Program-made: the position numbers and the translations under genes
Part shown: positions 16,510-24,579 of the stretch, piece by piece
How positions within the stretch are numbered: position 1 is the first letter of the stretch
How the letters are laid out: each line of letters begins with the position of its first letter
Assembly: GCF_003992255.1 (NCBI RefSeq)
Contig: NZ_RQVA01000009.1
Span: forward strand, 32,044-96,043
DNA length: 64,000 nt
Origin: F0422 sp003992255
Lineage (GTDB): Bacteria > Bacillota > Negativicutes > Veillonellales > Veillonellaceae
Direction: 5' to 3'
Notes under the pieces: generated by a model
Databases searched by the model: none
Told to the model about the DNA's origin: nothing
What the model saw: the letters and a program-made list of their open reading frames with translations, nothing else

Positions 16510-17364
16510 TTAATTTACTGCACTTTGCTTACGACGACGATACTGTAAAAATGCTTTTACGCTATCTGTTAGACATTCTCGAACTGCTTTTTTTAGAAGG
16601 AATTGAGTTCCGTAAAAAGCAAACACTCCTAATTGCATATGTCCCTTTACTTCTAAACTACCTGTATAGGCAAAATCCGTATAGGAGAAATTTACTTCTT
16701 CCATTTGTTTCGGACAAAGACTATAGGCAGTCGCTGTAATCAGTCCCATTTCGTATGGTTTTGGAATCCCAAAATCCCCCTCTAAACGAAACACTCTAGG
16801 ACTTGCATGACCAGCACATTGTTTACTTACGATAAACAAGGCTTCATACAGCTTAGGATTAGATACATGTTTCCACCACCAAAATGTGGGAAGATCTTTT
16901 GTATCTTTCGTTTCTTTTTGTTCGTCTGTTGATGAGGTAGTTCCTACTTCTTCAATGACATTTCCATCCGCATCAAATCGTACAGATGCCACTGGCTCTG
17001 GTCCATCATAACCAGACAATGGATACGGATCCATCTCTTCTTGCACAGAGTCTGCGTCCATCTCCTCATCCTCCATTTGCGAGGATAGTGGATCTAGCTC
17101 TTCTTTAACGCGACGATTTAACCAATCTTCATAATCGCGAGCAGAACCCACTTTCATAGACCCTAATACATACACCTCTTTGAACAGCGAATGACCTTGT
17201 TTATAGGCAAAATGCATTTTTAAAATGCGATACATCCACTGCAATCGGAAGTCAAACTCATAGGGTTTACGAGAACTTACTTTCAGACTGTACGTGATTG
17301 GAATACATAGAATTGCTATGATGAAAGCTACTACCACAAGTAATAGAATCATCCATAGTGACAC
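16510..17364 (-). CDS. DUF2953 membrane protein (YtfI-like)
   Basis: This 284-residue protein has one N-terminal membrane helix (MILLLVVVAFIIAILCIPI), then a soluble beta-rich part. The middle (about residues 85-145) is a very acidic linker with repeated Glu and Asp. The C-terminal part (GHASPRVFRLEGDFGIPKPYEMGL, then VNFSYTDFAYTGSLEVKGHMQLG) matches DUF2953. Function is not established. It is paired with the GerW gene downstream, as in Bacillus, and is the first gene of that pair. Confidence 0.75.
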   Translation of the reverse strand: MSLWMILLLVVVAFIIAILCIPITYSLKVSSRKPYEFDFRLQWMYRILKMHFAYKQGHSLFKEVYVLGSMKVGSARDYEDWLNRRVKEELDPLSSQMEDEEMDADSVQEEMDPYPLSGYDGPEPVASVRFDADGNVIEEVGTTSSTDEQKETKDTKDLPTFWWWKHVSNPKLYEALFIVSKQCAGHASPRVFRLEGDFGIPKPYEMGLITATAYSLCPKQMEEVNFSYTDFAYTGSLEVKGHMQLGVFAFYGTQFLLKKAVRECLTDSVKAFLQYRRRKQSAVN

Positions 17365-17428
17365 GATACCACCTGCCTTTCAGCAATTTACAAGACGTAT
17401 ATTACTTAAATTATAACATTCTTTACCC

Positions 17429-18007
17429 TTAATGCTCAATACCAAGACGAGCTTCTACACCTTGATCATAATAATGACGGTATGCTTCCATAACAGTCAC
17501 TAAATCTGCCTCGTCTAATAACCACTGTGGAGCTCCTCGCCCTGTAAAGACAACTTCCACATCAGGGTTGCGTGCAGCCAGGATCGCACGGCCTTCTTCT
17601 TCTTCCACGAGTCCAAAGAAAAGAGCCATATTGTATTCATCTAAGATAACGATATCAAAATCGCCTGTGGACACAGCTTGCAAGGCTCGCTCTTGCCCTA
17701 TATGAATTAAATCTTTGTATTCTTGTGGTGGTTGCCCTTTGGGAAAGACCACTACATCATCACCCCAACGACGCAATTCTTCATCACGTTTCATACCTTC
17801 TGGAACGATAAAAAACGGTTTCCCTACCGTTTCTACAGTAATTGGCTCTAATTGGTCTAACACAACATGTTCTGAGTAGACTTTGGATTTCATAAATTGT
17901 AGTAATAATACTTTCTTACCAACACCTGCCGCTCGTACTGCGAGCCCGATAGCCGCCGTTGTTTTTCCCTTACCATCACCTGTATAAACTTGTACGTAGG
18001 CTTTCAT
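17429..18007 (-). CDS. cobO: Cob(I)alamin/cob(I)yrinic acid a,c-diamide adenosyltransferase
   Basis: This 192-residue ATP-dependent enzyme adds the adenosyl group to corrinoids. The N-terminal P-loop is VYTGDGKGKTTAAIGLAVRA, followed by KVLLLQFMKS and later DIVILDEYNMAL (Walker B). The closing EVVFTGRGAPQWLLDEADLVT is characteristic of the CobA/CobO/BtuR family. It supplies adenosylcobalamin and is consistent with the B12-dependent methionine synthase in this window, although that enzyme itself uses methylcobalamin. AGGAGG precedes the ATG. The M23 peptidase gene ends ten bases before it, so they may be co-transcribed. Confidence 0.93.
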   Translation of the reverse strand: MKAYVQVYTGDGKGKTTAAIGLAVRAAGVGKKVLLLQFMKSKVYSEHVVLDQLEPITVETVGKPFFIVPEGMKRDEELRRWGDDVVVFPKGQPPQEYKDLIHIGQERALQAVSTGDFDIVILDEYNMALFFGLVEEEEGRAILAARNPDVEVVFTGRGAPQWLLDEADLVTVMEAYRHYYDQGVEARLGIEH

Positions 18008-18016
18008 AGTTGCCTC

Positions 18017-18967
18017 CTATTGAATCGGCAAAAATAATAATGGATCGGTAGCCACACCATTCACGCGCACTTCATAATGCACATGACTACCCGTACTTTT
18101 ACCAGTACTACCCATCAGTGCAATAGACTGCCCTTTTTTTACAGTCATCCCTTGTTGCACCAAAATAGCAGAATTGTGACCATATCGTGTGACAAATCCA
18201 TTGCCATGGTCAATTTCTACTAAGTTACCATATCCGCCACCATCACCAGCATAGACTACGGTGCCTGCCGCTGTAGCCACAATATTCGTTCCTGTATCAT
18301 TGGCGATATCTAATCCTTCATGGAATCCACCGCCACCGTATACGGGATCTTGTCGCCCACCAAAACCAGAGGTAATCACACCTTTTGCTGGCCAAATGGA
18401 TGGCATATGACTATTTGCACTCGTATCATCCCCTTCGGACAATAACATAGATTGCAATTCACGAATATCTTTACCCACTCCATCACGAAGCACATGATAT
18501 AGGGTATACATCGATGTCATGCGTCGTTGTGCCTGTCTGTCTAAACTTGATATGTGTGCAGATAATTGTGTAATTGTGAAAGTTTTATTGGGGCTTTTGG
18601 GAGAAGGGTCCTCTTTCTCTTCATTTGTCTTAGGAGTAGCGGTTGTATTCTGTACCGTTCCCGACTCTGTCCCCTTAATCATATTTCTAATATTTTGATC
18701 TAACTCATCTAAGGTCTTCATTTTTTTATCTAATACTTCAACCTTTTGATCGAGTAATTTAAGCTGCTCTTTCTGTAGTTGGTTTTCTTGGCGTAGTTGT
18801 AAGACTTCTACTTGTCGAGCTATCCCCCACACGCCAAATCCAAGAAGTGCTACTAGCAGAACAGTAAGAATGACCGCTACTATTCGCAACTGTTTCTTGG
18901 TAAACCGCAACGTCCAATCCTCACCTTTTTGTTCTAGGCGTGACTGTAACCACTTAGGTGCTTGCAT
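18017..18967 (-). CDS. M23-family (LytM-type) membrane-anchored peptidase
   Basis: This 316-residue protein has a short cytoplasmic N-terminus and one membrane helix (IVAVILTVLLVALLGFGVWG, about residues 29-48). A coiled coil rich in Leu/Lys/Gln follows (about 50-95), then a Ser/Thr/Pro linker, then an M23 domain (about 200-316). Zinc ligands are visible as GFHEGLDIANDTG (His and Asp) and GSHVHYEVR (His-x-His). The family cleaves peptide cross-links in peptidoglycan or regulates other hydrolases, and the coiled coil resembles EnvC/NlpD-like activators. All zinc ligands seem present, so it is probably catalytic. GGAAT lies before the start. Confidence 0.88.
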   Translation of the reverse strand: MQAPKWLQSRLEQKGEDWTLRFTKKQLRIVAVILTVLLVALLGFGVWGIARQVEVLQLRQENQLQKEQLKLLDQKVEVLDKKMKTLDELDQNIRNMIKGTESGTVQNTTATPKTNEEKEDPSPKSPNKTFTITQLSAHISSLDRQAQRRMTSMYTLYHVLRDGVGKDIRELQSMLLSEGDDTSANSHMPSIWPAKGVITSGFGGRQDPVYGGGGFHEGLDIANDTGTNIVATAAGTVVYAGDGGGYGNLVEIDHGNGFVTRYGHNSAILVQQGMTVKKGQSIALMGSTGKSTGSHVHYEVRVNGVATDPLLFLPIQ

Positions 18968-18979
18968 TGCTATTCCTTT

Positions 18980-19501
18980 CTAGGCAGAAACGGATGAGCT
19001 GGCCAATACATCGCCATTACTACGCTGTCCCATCGCTGCTTGTAAGCTAGCTAATTCCTCTTGTGAAAGACTAGCTAGGCTTTTACCATTCACAATCGGT
19101 TTTGTAAAAATACGAGATTCATTTCTACCATATACACTAGAGATAACAATCCCATTTAAGTTACCATCTAATAAAGTAAGTGAAAATGACAATTCATTGC
19201 CAATATTTTCAAAGGCATTATATTTTACAAAACCTATATGTTGAAATGTTTCTGATTGTGTGGATTTAATAATCTTTTGCTCTGATAAGATGGTTTCCCA
19301 TGTGCTTGCCATGTCTCGAAGTTCCTTCACTTCGATAGCAAGACGACGTTCAATACTTTGTCCATCTCCACCGTTCATAAAATATCGGTATCGCTTTGTC
19401 AGTCGATTCACCCGAATCTGTAAACTGAACGCATGTAATACAAGGAGTACAATAATACCCCCTAATATCCATGGCAACCACGGTAATAGTTGTTCTAACA
19501 C
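18980..19501 (-). CDS. DUF4446 membrane protein
   Basis: This 173-residue protein has an N-terminal membrane helix (ILGGIIVLLVLHAFSLQIRV), a coiled-coil section, then a conserved domain including GFVKYNAFENIGNELSFSLTLLDGNLNGIVISSVYGRNESRIFTKPI, the core of DUF4446. Genes of this family are usually found next to parA/parB in Firmicutes, as here. Function is unknown. The start codon is GTG (19501), preceded by GAGAGGA, and the stop lies close to the next gene (M23), suggesting an operon. Confidence 0.8.
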   Translation of the reverse strand: MLEQLLPWLPWILGGIIVLLVLHAFSLQIRVNRLTKRYRYFMNGGDGQSIERRLAIEVKELRDMASTWETILSEQKIIKSTQSETFQHIGFVKYNAFENIGNELSFSLTLLDGNLNGIVISSVYGRNESRIFTKPIVNGKSLASLSQEELASLQAAMGQRSNGDVLASSSVSA

Positions 19502-19512
19502 AATAATCCTCT

Positions 19513-20730
19513 CTATTCTAATTCATGTATAAAAGGTGCAATAGCACGTTGCAATATGCCATGCAAGGATGCAATCAACACACCATAGTTCACAATAGGA
19601 ACTCCTTGCACAGATGCTACGTCGATACGGCGTAATACTTCGCGGCGAGTCAACATGCATCCACCACAGTGAATAATGACATCATAACTAGATACATCGT
19701 GAGGAAATTGCCCTCCACTAGTCCACTCTAATACTAAGTCAGTGTATCCTTTGGCTTGTAACCAACGAGGGATTTTAACAGTCCCTATATCCTCGCATTG
19801 TTGACGATGCGTACATCCTTCACTGATCAATACCTTAGATCCTGACTGTAACTGACTAATTGCTTGTACACCAGCTACTAAGTCTTTTAGTTTTCCTTTA
19901 AATCGAGCCATTAAAATGGAAAAACTTGTCAAAGGTATTTCTTCTGGAACAATTTGACTGACAGCCTCAAACGCTTGTGAATCTGTAATCACTAATTTAG
20001 GAGCTCTGTGCAAGTGTTGCAATGTATCCTGTAATTCTTCTACTTGGCACACCATTGCCATGCCGTGATGGTCTAAAATTTCTCGAATCATTTGTACTTG
20101 TGGCAAAATGATACGACCTTTTGGTGCCGATTCATCGATGGGACATACAAGAACGATAACATCTTTTTCCTCTATATATCCACCTAATAAGGACTGTACT
20201 TCTTCATCAACAGGTTTTAATCGGCTTAAAGAATCTAATAACTCAATGCGATGAGCTCCATCACTCACATCAGCGATTGCTATATGTGTACTATAGGCTT
20301 TCAATTCCGGATGTGCTTTGATAAAATCTGCACCTGTATAACCCTCCACCTCGTTATAGACCACTAAGGTAGGAATCTTTTGTTCTTCCAAGAGTTGCAA
20401 CCATTCGATATCTTCAGGAATCGGTGCTACATCAGTACGCATCATATACACGGCCATATTCATTTGTGGCACTACTGTTTTTGTTCGCTCCACCCGTAAC
20501 ACACCTAATTCCGATGTATCATCAATACCTGCTGTATCTACAATCATAACAGGGCCTAATGGAAGTAATTCCATGGTTTTTGATACAGGGTCTGTTGTAG
20601 TTCCCGCGATAGGTGATACTAAGGAAATTTGCTGCTCTGTTAAGGTATTAATCAATGTGGATTTTCCTGCATTACATCGCCCAAAAAATCCAATATGCAC
20701 TCGATTCGCCTTTGCTGTTCCTTCTAACAT
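19513..20730 (-). CDS. hydF: [FeFe]-hydrogenase H-cluster maturation GTPase HydF
   Basis: This 405-residue protein has an N-terminal GTPase domain: P-loop GRCNAGKSTLI, then SPIAGTTTDPVSK and VDTAGIDD. The C-terminal half contains the iron-sulphur ligands of HydF, a Cys-x-His in EGCTHRQQC and HCGGC in IIHCGGCMLTRRE. HydF is the scaffold on which the di-iron subcluster is assembled before transfer to hydrogenase. HydE and HydG are not in this window and must be elsewhere if the pathway is complete. It lies between the ParB and DUF4446 genes and seems part of that leftward unit. The GGAG before the start is slightly distant (about 11 bases). Confidence 0.92.
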   Translation of the reverse strand: MLEGTAKANRVHIGFFGRCNAGKSTLINTLTEQQISLVSPIAGTTTDPVSKTMELLPLGPVMIVDTAGIDDTSELGVLRVERTKTVVPQMNMAVYMMRTDVAPIPEDIEWLQLLEEQKIPTLVVYNEVEGYTGADFIKAHPELKAYSTHIAIADVSDGAHRIELLDSLSRLKPVDEEVQSLLGGYIEEKDVIVLVCPIDESAPKGRIILPQVQMIREILDHHGMAMVCQVEELQDTLQHLHRAPKLVITDSQAFEAVSQIVPEEIPLTSFSILMARFKGKLKDLVAGVQAISQLQSGSKVLISEGCTHRQQCEDIGTVKIPRWLQAKGYTDLVLEWTSGGQFPHDVSSYDVIIHCGGCMLTRREVLRRIDVASVQGVPIVNYGVLIASLHGILQRAIAPFIHELE

Positions 20731-20737
20731 AGCTGCT

Positions 20738-21607
20738 TTATTCTCCTTCTATATAGCTAATCAATCGCATTAGTTCTTCTTCATTTTTGAAAGTCACCTC
20801 AATGGTTCCTTGTATTTTTTTTGTGTTTTTTAAACGAATATCAACAGGGGCTCCCAGGCTATGTTTTAATCGTTGCATCAGCTTTCTTAGTTCTGCTGTC
20901 GCTTTAGGTTGTGTGGACGCAAGTTTTTTCTTACCTGCCTGTAATGTTTTTACAAGTTGTTCAATTTGACGTGCATTCAACTCTTTTTCTTTAATAATTG
21001 CTAAAGCTCCTCGTTGTAATTCTTCGCTTTTTAATGCCAATAAAGGCCGTGCTTGACCTACCGTTAGCTCCCCTTCGATCAAATCTTCTTGAATACATTC
21101 CGGCAATTGTGTAAGTCTTACCATATTCGCAATATAGGAACGACTACGGCCTACAATAGCAGCAATTTCTTCCTGTGTTTTTTTGAATGTATCCATTAAA
21201 TATTGGTATCCAAAAGCTTCTTCCATCGGATCTAAATTCTGCCGTTGCAAATTTTCTACAAGAGCGATTTCACTCACTTCTTCTGTTGTATAGTCTCGAA
21301 CTACTACAGGAATTTTGGAAAGTCCCGCTAATTGACAGGCTCTCCATCGTCTTTCACCAGCTACGATTTCATAATGATCTTCTACCTTGCGCACTGCAAT
21401 GGGAGCAATCAATCCATGTTTTGTAATAGATTCAACAAGAGTTGTCATATCATCTTCTGTAAATCGTTTACGAGGCTGGTTTGGATTCGGCTGAATTTTT
21501 GTGATATCTACTTCGTATCCACCTTTATGACCGTCCTTAAATGTACCCGTTAATCCAAAAGACCCTAATCCCTTGCCTAGACCACCTTTCGTCTTTTTAA
21601 GAACCAC
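20738..21607 (-). CDS. parB: Chromosome-partitioning protein ParB
   Basis: This 289-residue ParB has the standard regions: an N-terminal KGLGKGLGSFGL-type segment, PNPNQPRKRFTEDDMTTLVESI, the CTP-binding motif VAGERRWRAC, the helix-turn-helix EEIAAIVGRSRSYIANMVRL, and a C-terminal dimerisation region. It binds parS sites (three perfect copies lie within 3 kb), loads as a clamp and directs origin segregation with ParA. Its start overlaps the end of parA by 11 bases, so the two are translationally coupled. Confidence 0.96.
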   Translation of the reverse strand: MVLKKTKGGLGKGLGSFGLTGTFKDGHKGGYEVDITKIQPNPNQPRKRFTEDDMTTLVESITKHGLIAPIAVRKVEDHYEIVAGERRWRACQLAGLSKIPVVVRDYTTEEVSEIALVENLQRQNLDPMEEAFGYQYLMDTFKKTQEEIAAIVGRSRSYIANMVRLTQLPECIQEDLIEGELTVGQARPLLALKSEELQRGALAIIKEKELNARQIEQLVKTLQAGKKKLASTQPKATAELRKLMQRLKHSLGAPVDIRLKNTKKIQGTIEVTFKNEEELMRLISYIEGE

Positions 21608-22361
21608 GTTGTATTACCTCCCGAGCTAATGCACAATATACTTCCGCACCTTTCGATCGTTTATCGTAAATCACAACTGGCAATCCATGACTTGGTGCTT
21701 CTCCCAATTTAACATTACGAGGAATCGTCGTTGTATATACAGCATCACCAAAGTAATTTGTTACTTCTTCTGCCACTTGTACTGCTAATTTAGTGCGTCC
21801 ATTGTACATAGTAAGAACTACACCTTCTAGTTCTAAGTCTTCATTTAATTCTTCTTGTACAAGTTCAATCGTTTTAATAAGCTGGCTTACACCTTCTAAT
21901 GCATAAAACTCAGTCTGAATAGGGATTAATACGCTGTTTGCTGCCGTTAATGCATTGATTGTCAACATCCCTAAGGATGGCGGACAATCAATGATAATAT
22001 AGTCATAATTCGCTACAACCGGTGCGATAGCATGCTTTAAAATATATCCTTTGTCATCCATGTTGACCAAATCAACTTCTGCACCAGCTAGATCAATCGT
22101 TGTCGGTGCAATATGCAAAGTATCTATTACTGTTTCTTCAATAATATCTGTAATCGCTACATCATCAACAAGCATTTCATACACGCCTTGAGTTATATCA
22201 TCTTTATTAATACCCAGGCCACTTGTTGCATTTCCTTGAGGATCCAAATCCAATAAGAGTACTCGTTTTCCTTCTACTGCCAGAGAAGCACTCAAATTTA
22301 CTGCAGTTGTCGTCTTACCAACACCACCTTTTTGGTTGGCTATGGCGATAATCTTAGCCAT
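21597..22361 (-). CDS. parA: Chromosome-partitioning ATPase ParA (Soj)
   Basis: This 254-residue Walker-type ATPase has IANQKGGVGKTTTAVNLSAS (deviant Walker A with the signature lysine), LLLDLDPQGNATSG, and YIIIDCPPSLGMLT. The start at ATG 22361 is chosen because AAAGAGGTGA precedes it and the protein then begins MAKIIAIANQKGG like its relatives. The frame is open for 50 more codons upstream, but that part (rich in Lys and Tyr) is unlike the family. A parS site lies in that upstream stretch, 143 bases before the start. Confidence 0.96.
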   Translation of the reverse strand: MAKIIAIANQKGGVGKTTTAVNLSASLAVEGKRVLLLDLDPQGNATSGLGINKDDITQGVYEMLVDDVAITDIIEETVIDTLHIAPTTIDLAGAEVDLVNMDDKGYILKHAIAPVVANYDYIIIDCPPSLGMLTINALTAANSVLIPIQTEFYALEGVSQLIKTIELVQEELNEDLELEGVVLTMYNGRTKLAVQVAEEVTNYFGDAVYTTTIPRNVKLGEAPSHGLPVVIYDKRSKGAEVYCALAREVIQRGS

Positions 22362-22503
22362 TATGTCACCTCTTTCTACTAGTCTTATCACATTATAACA
22401 TAGATTTCTATATTTTTTATGAAAGGAACATGGGATTTCAGCTATTTTCTTCTTTTTTCTATACTTTTTTACATCGTTTTGTTTATTTATCGTTTCATAG
22501 CTT

Positions 22504-22519
22504 TGTTTCACGTGAAACA
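22504..22519. promoter_or_regulatory. parS site 1
   Basis: TGTTTCACGTGAAACA, a perfect 16-bp palindrome and an exact match to the bacterial chromosomal parS consensus, 143 bases upstream of parA. It is the loading site for ParB. Confidence 0.97.
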
Positions 22520-22707
22520 GTGACTATTCTACCTTATAAACTCAGTGTGTATGCACCATTATAAATATTTAACGCTACACTATTTCTTATAACTATTACT
22601 AATCTCATCCATATTTTAGAATCTTCAGCAGTATCTTATTATATATCTTTTACCAATATATGGTACTCATTAAAATAGAATTTGCCTTACCATCGTATCC
22701 CCTTAAT

Positions 22708-22723
22708 TGTTTCACGTGAAACA
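22708..22723. promoter_or_regulatory. parS site 2
   Basis: An identical 16-bp parS palindrome (TGTTTCACGTGAAACA), 204 bases from site 1. Close spacing of sites is common near the origin. Confidence 0.97.
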
Positions 22724-23171
22724 TCTAGATACAAATAATAGCACCCTGTCGAATTACCCTAGACAATTAGTACATCAATCGTTCCTATCTATACTACACC
22801 GTAAATACTGTGAAACATATAACGCCCTCACAGCTAATAGTGTGACATCTCTGATAAAAAATTACATACTAAGTTTAGATGATGCCATATGTATGTTAAA
22901 AAGATACAAACTAAAATAGGCGGTGTAACATCAGTTTTCATATTGCACTTATTTCTTCTACCTATACAGCTATGCGTCTTTTTTATCTATGCAAGTATCC
23001 AACGCAAGTATTTTCTCTATACATTATGCTAATGGCTACTTTATCTTTAACATCCACCCATTCATCCTTCTCTTGTGTATCTTTCTAACTCACTATACAA
23101 CACTAATTTATGAATATTTCTGTATTACTTATTCTTATTATACTTTATACCATCATTTGTCATACTATCTA

Positions 23172-23201
23172 TTCACAAACCCAATGCATCTATCGTATAA
23201 T
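23172..23201 (+). promoter_or_regulatory. Promoter of the first secreted paralogue
   Basis: TTCACA and TATAAT separated by 18 bases, about 38 bases before the ATG at 23239. Confidence 0.55.
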
Positions 23202-23238
23202 TAAGATATCAATTATTTCATATAAAGGGGGATATACT

Positions 23239-23727
23239 ATGTTTAAAAAGTTTAAAACATTAGCTATTCTAGGTGCAGTTGCTTTCACTATTTTAGGTAT
23301 AGGCCATGGTGACGCATCAAGAATACAAGGCCATAAACTTCCAGACTCCGATTTTGTTGTTGCTGGAGTTCCAAAACTTACTAATGCAAACGCAGTTCGT
23401 CAGAGCTTAGGAACTCCTACCTCTGTTGGTAGAGATACAATCTCTTATGGCGGTCTTACATTCTATATTAGTCGTCAATATTACCCTGCTATCACTACAA
23501 AAACAATTAAAAATCGTGACGCTGCTACAGCTAGGGGGATTTCAGTAGGCGATAGTATTAATGATGTATATAATGCTTATGGAAAGCCAGATTTCATTCA
23601 AAACAAAGATGGATATCGTATACTATTCTATGGAGAATACATACCAAATAGTGGATATGCATCTGGAATAGATTTTTACACCAATGGCAACTATGTTCGT
23701 GAAATTGATATAACCCTTGGAGAATAG
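23239..23727 (+). CDS. Secreted protein, SmpA/BamE-like repeat, tandem paralogue 1
   Basis: This 162-residue protein starts at ATG 23239, with AAAGGGGG upstream. It has a signal peptide (MFKKFKTLAILGAVAFTILG), then LPDSDFVVAGVPKLTNANAVRQSLGTP, then ARGISVGDSINDVYNAYGKPDF. The last resembles the short motif of SmpA/BamE-like folds (G-x-S-x3-V-x4-G-x-P), which occurs twice in this chain. It is closely related to the next gene and the same length. Function is unknown; a periplasmic location is expected. Confidence 0.75.
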   Translation: MFKKFKTLAILGAVAFTILGIGHGDASRIQGHKLPDSDFVVAGVPKLTNANAVRQSLGTPTSVGRDTISYGGLTFYISRQYYPAITTKTIKNRDAATARGISVGDSINDVYNAYGKPDFIQNKDGYRILFYGEYIPNSGYASGIDFYTNGNYVREIDITLGE

Positions 23728-23830
23728 CTTTCATCATTTCTATTATCTACCCAAAGATGTGTATTTAGAACTACTGTAATTTCATTATATAGTTAGTCTA
23801 ACGCATACTTTGTCTTTTAAAGGAGATCTT

Positions 23831-24319
23831 ATGAGTAAAATAATAAGAAATTTTATACTGCTTTGTTCCATTGCACTTACTACATTAGGAGTAAGCACTA
23901 ATCATGCTGCAGGTCATGATCTTCCAGATTCAGATTTTGTTGTGGCAGGTATTCCAAAAATATCAACTGCTAACGCAATTATTCAAAGTTTAGGAGAGCC
24001 TACTATTAAATATCGCTATGGCCTTGGATATGGTGGTCTTATATTTGAAATTACTCGAGGCAATTATCCTGAAGTAAAGAAAAAAATAATTACGAGTCGA
24101 GATGCTGTTACTGCTAGAGGCATATCTGTGGGTGATAGTATTGATGATATCTATACAAAATATGGACCACCTGATACAACCTATGTTAATAATCAAGGGT
24201 ATTATGTATTATTCTATGGTACTTATACTCCCAATACTCCTCATGACTTACTAAAATCTGGTATAGAATTTATTACTAATTACCGCTATGTTAAATCAAT
24301 CTATATATGTGTACGATAA
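23831..24319 (+). CDS. Secreted protein, SmpA/BamE-like repeat, tandem paralogue 2
   Basis: This 162-residue paralogue of the preceding gene shares DLPDSDFVVAGIPK, then IIQSLGEPTI, and ARGISVGDSIDDIYTKYGPPD. It has its own signal peptide (MSKIIRNFILLCSIALTTLG) and an AAAGGAG ribosome binding site, which favours ATG 23831 over an upstream ATG at 23810. The 103-base spacer suggests independent or leaky co-expression. A third parS site and a terminator follow. The pair looks like a local duplication that has since diverged. Confidence 0.75.
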   Translation: MSKIIRNFILLCSIALTTLGVSTNHAAGHDLPDSDFVVAGIPKISTANAIIQSLGEPTIKYRYGLGYGGLIFEITRGNYPEVKKKIITSRDAVTARGISVGDSIDDIYTKYGPPDTTYVNNQGYYVLFYGTYTPNTPHDLLKSGIEFITNYRYVKSIYICVR

Positions 24320-24345
24320 TACCTTATTCTATCTAAACAAATTAT

Positions 24346-24361
24346 TGTTTCACGTGAAACA
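24346..24361. promoter_or_regulatory. parS site 3
   Basis: A third perfect TGTTTCACGTGAAACA, about 1.6 kb from site 2 and directly beside a terminator. Confidence 0.97.
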
Positions 24362-24370
24362 ATATAATAA

Positions 24371-24396
24371 AAAAGGGACCTTATGGTCCCTTTTTT
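24371..24396. terminator. Terminator after the secreted paralogues
   Basis: AAAAAAGGGACC and GGTCCCTTTTTT form a perfect stem with loop TTAT. The A and T runs on both sides let it act in both directions. Confidence 0.93.
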
Positions 24397-24579
24397 ATAT
24401 GGAAGATGGATCTTATAGAGTCTATCTTCCTCTGTTTGCTTTTCTATTCTATATGGCTTTAGACTTTCACTAATATGTTTGGGTTCCTAGTATAAGAACA
24501 TGCGTTTTATTCTTCTATGATTATAAGATCTTACTATAATCGAATTATTAATGAACTAAATTGCTCCTATAAATACTCT

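Larger units (their letters stand above)
22362..23238. other. Intergenic region upstream of parA carrying two parS sites
   Basis: About 880 AT-rich bases. It contains two parS sites, the promoters of parA (leftward) and of the secreted-protein gene (rightward, see 23172-23201), and nothing else I can name. Short open frames here lack ribosome binding sites; one even begins inside parS. Confidence 0.7.

Noticed and set aside
22707..22919. Open frame of 70 codons upstream of the secreted paralogues
   Set aside because: It begins inside a parS palindrome (MFHVKH), has no ribosome binding site, and the composition is like the surrounding non-coding DNA.
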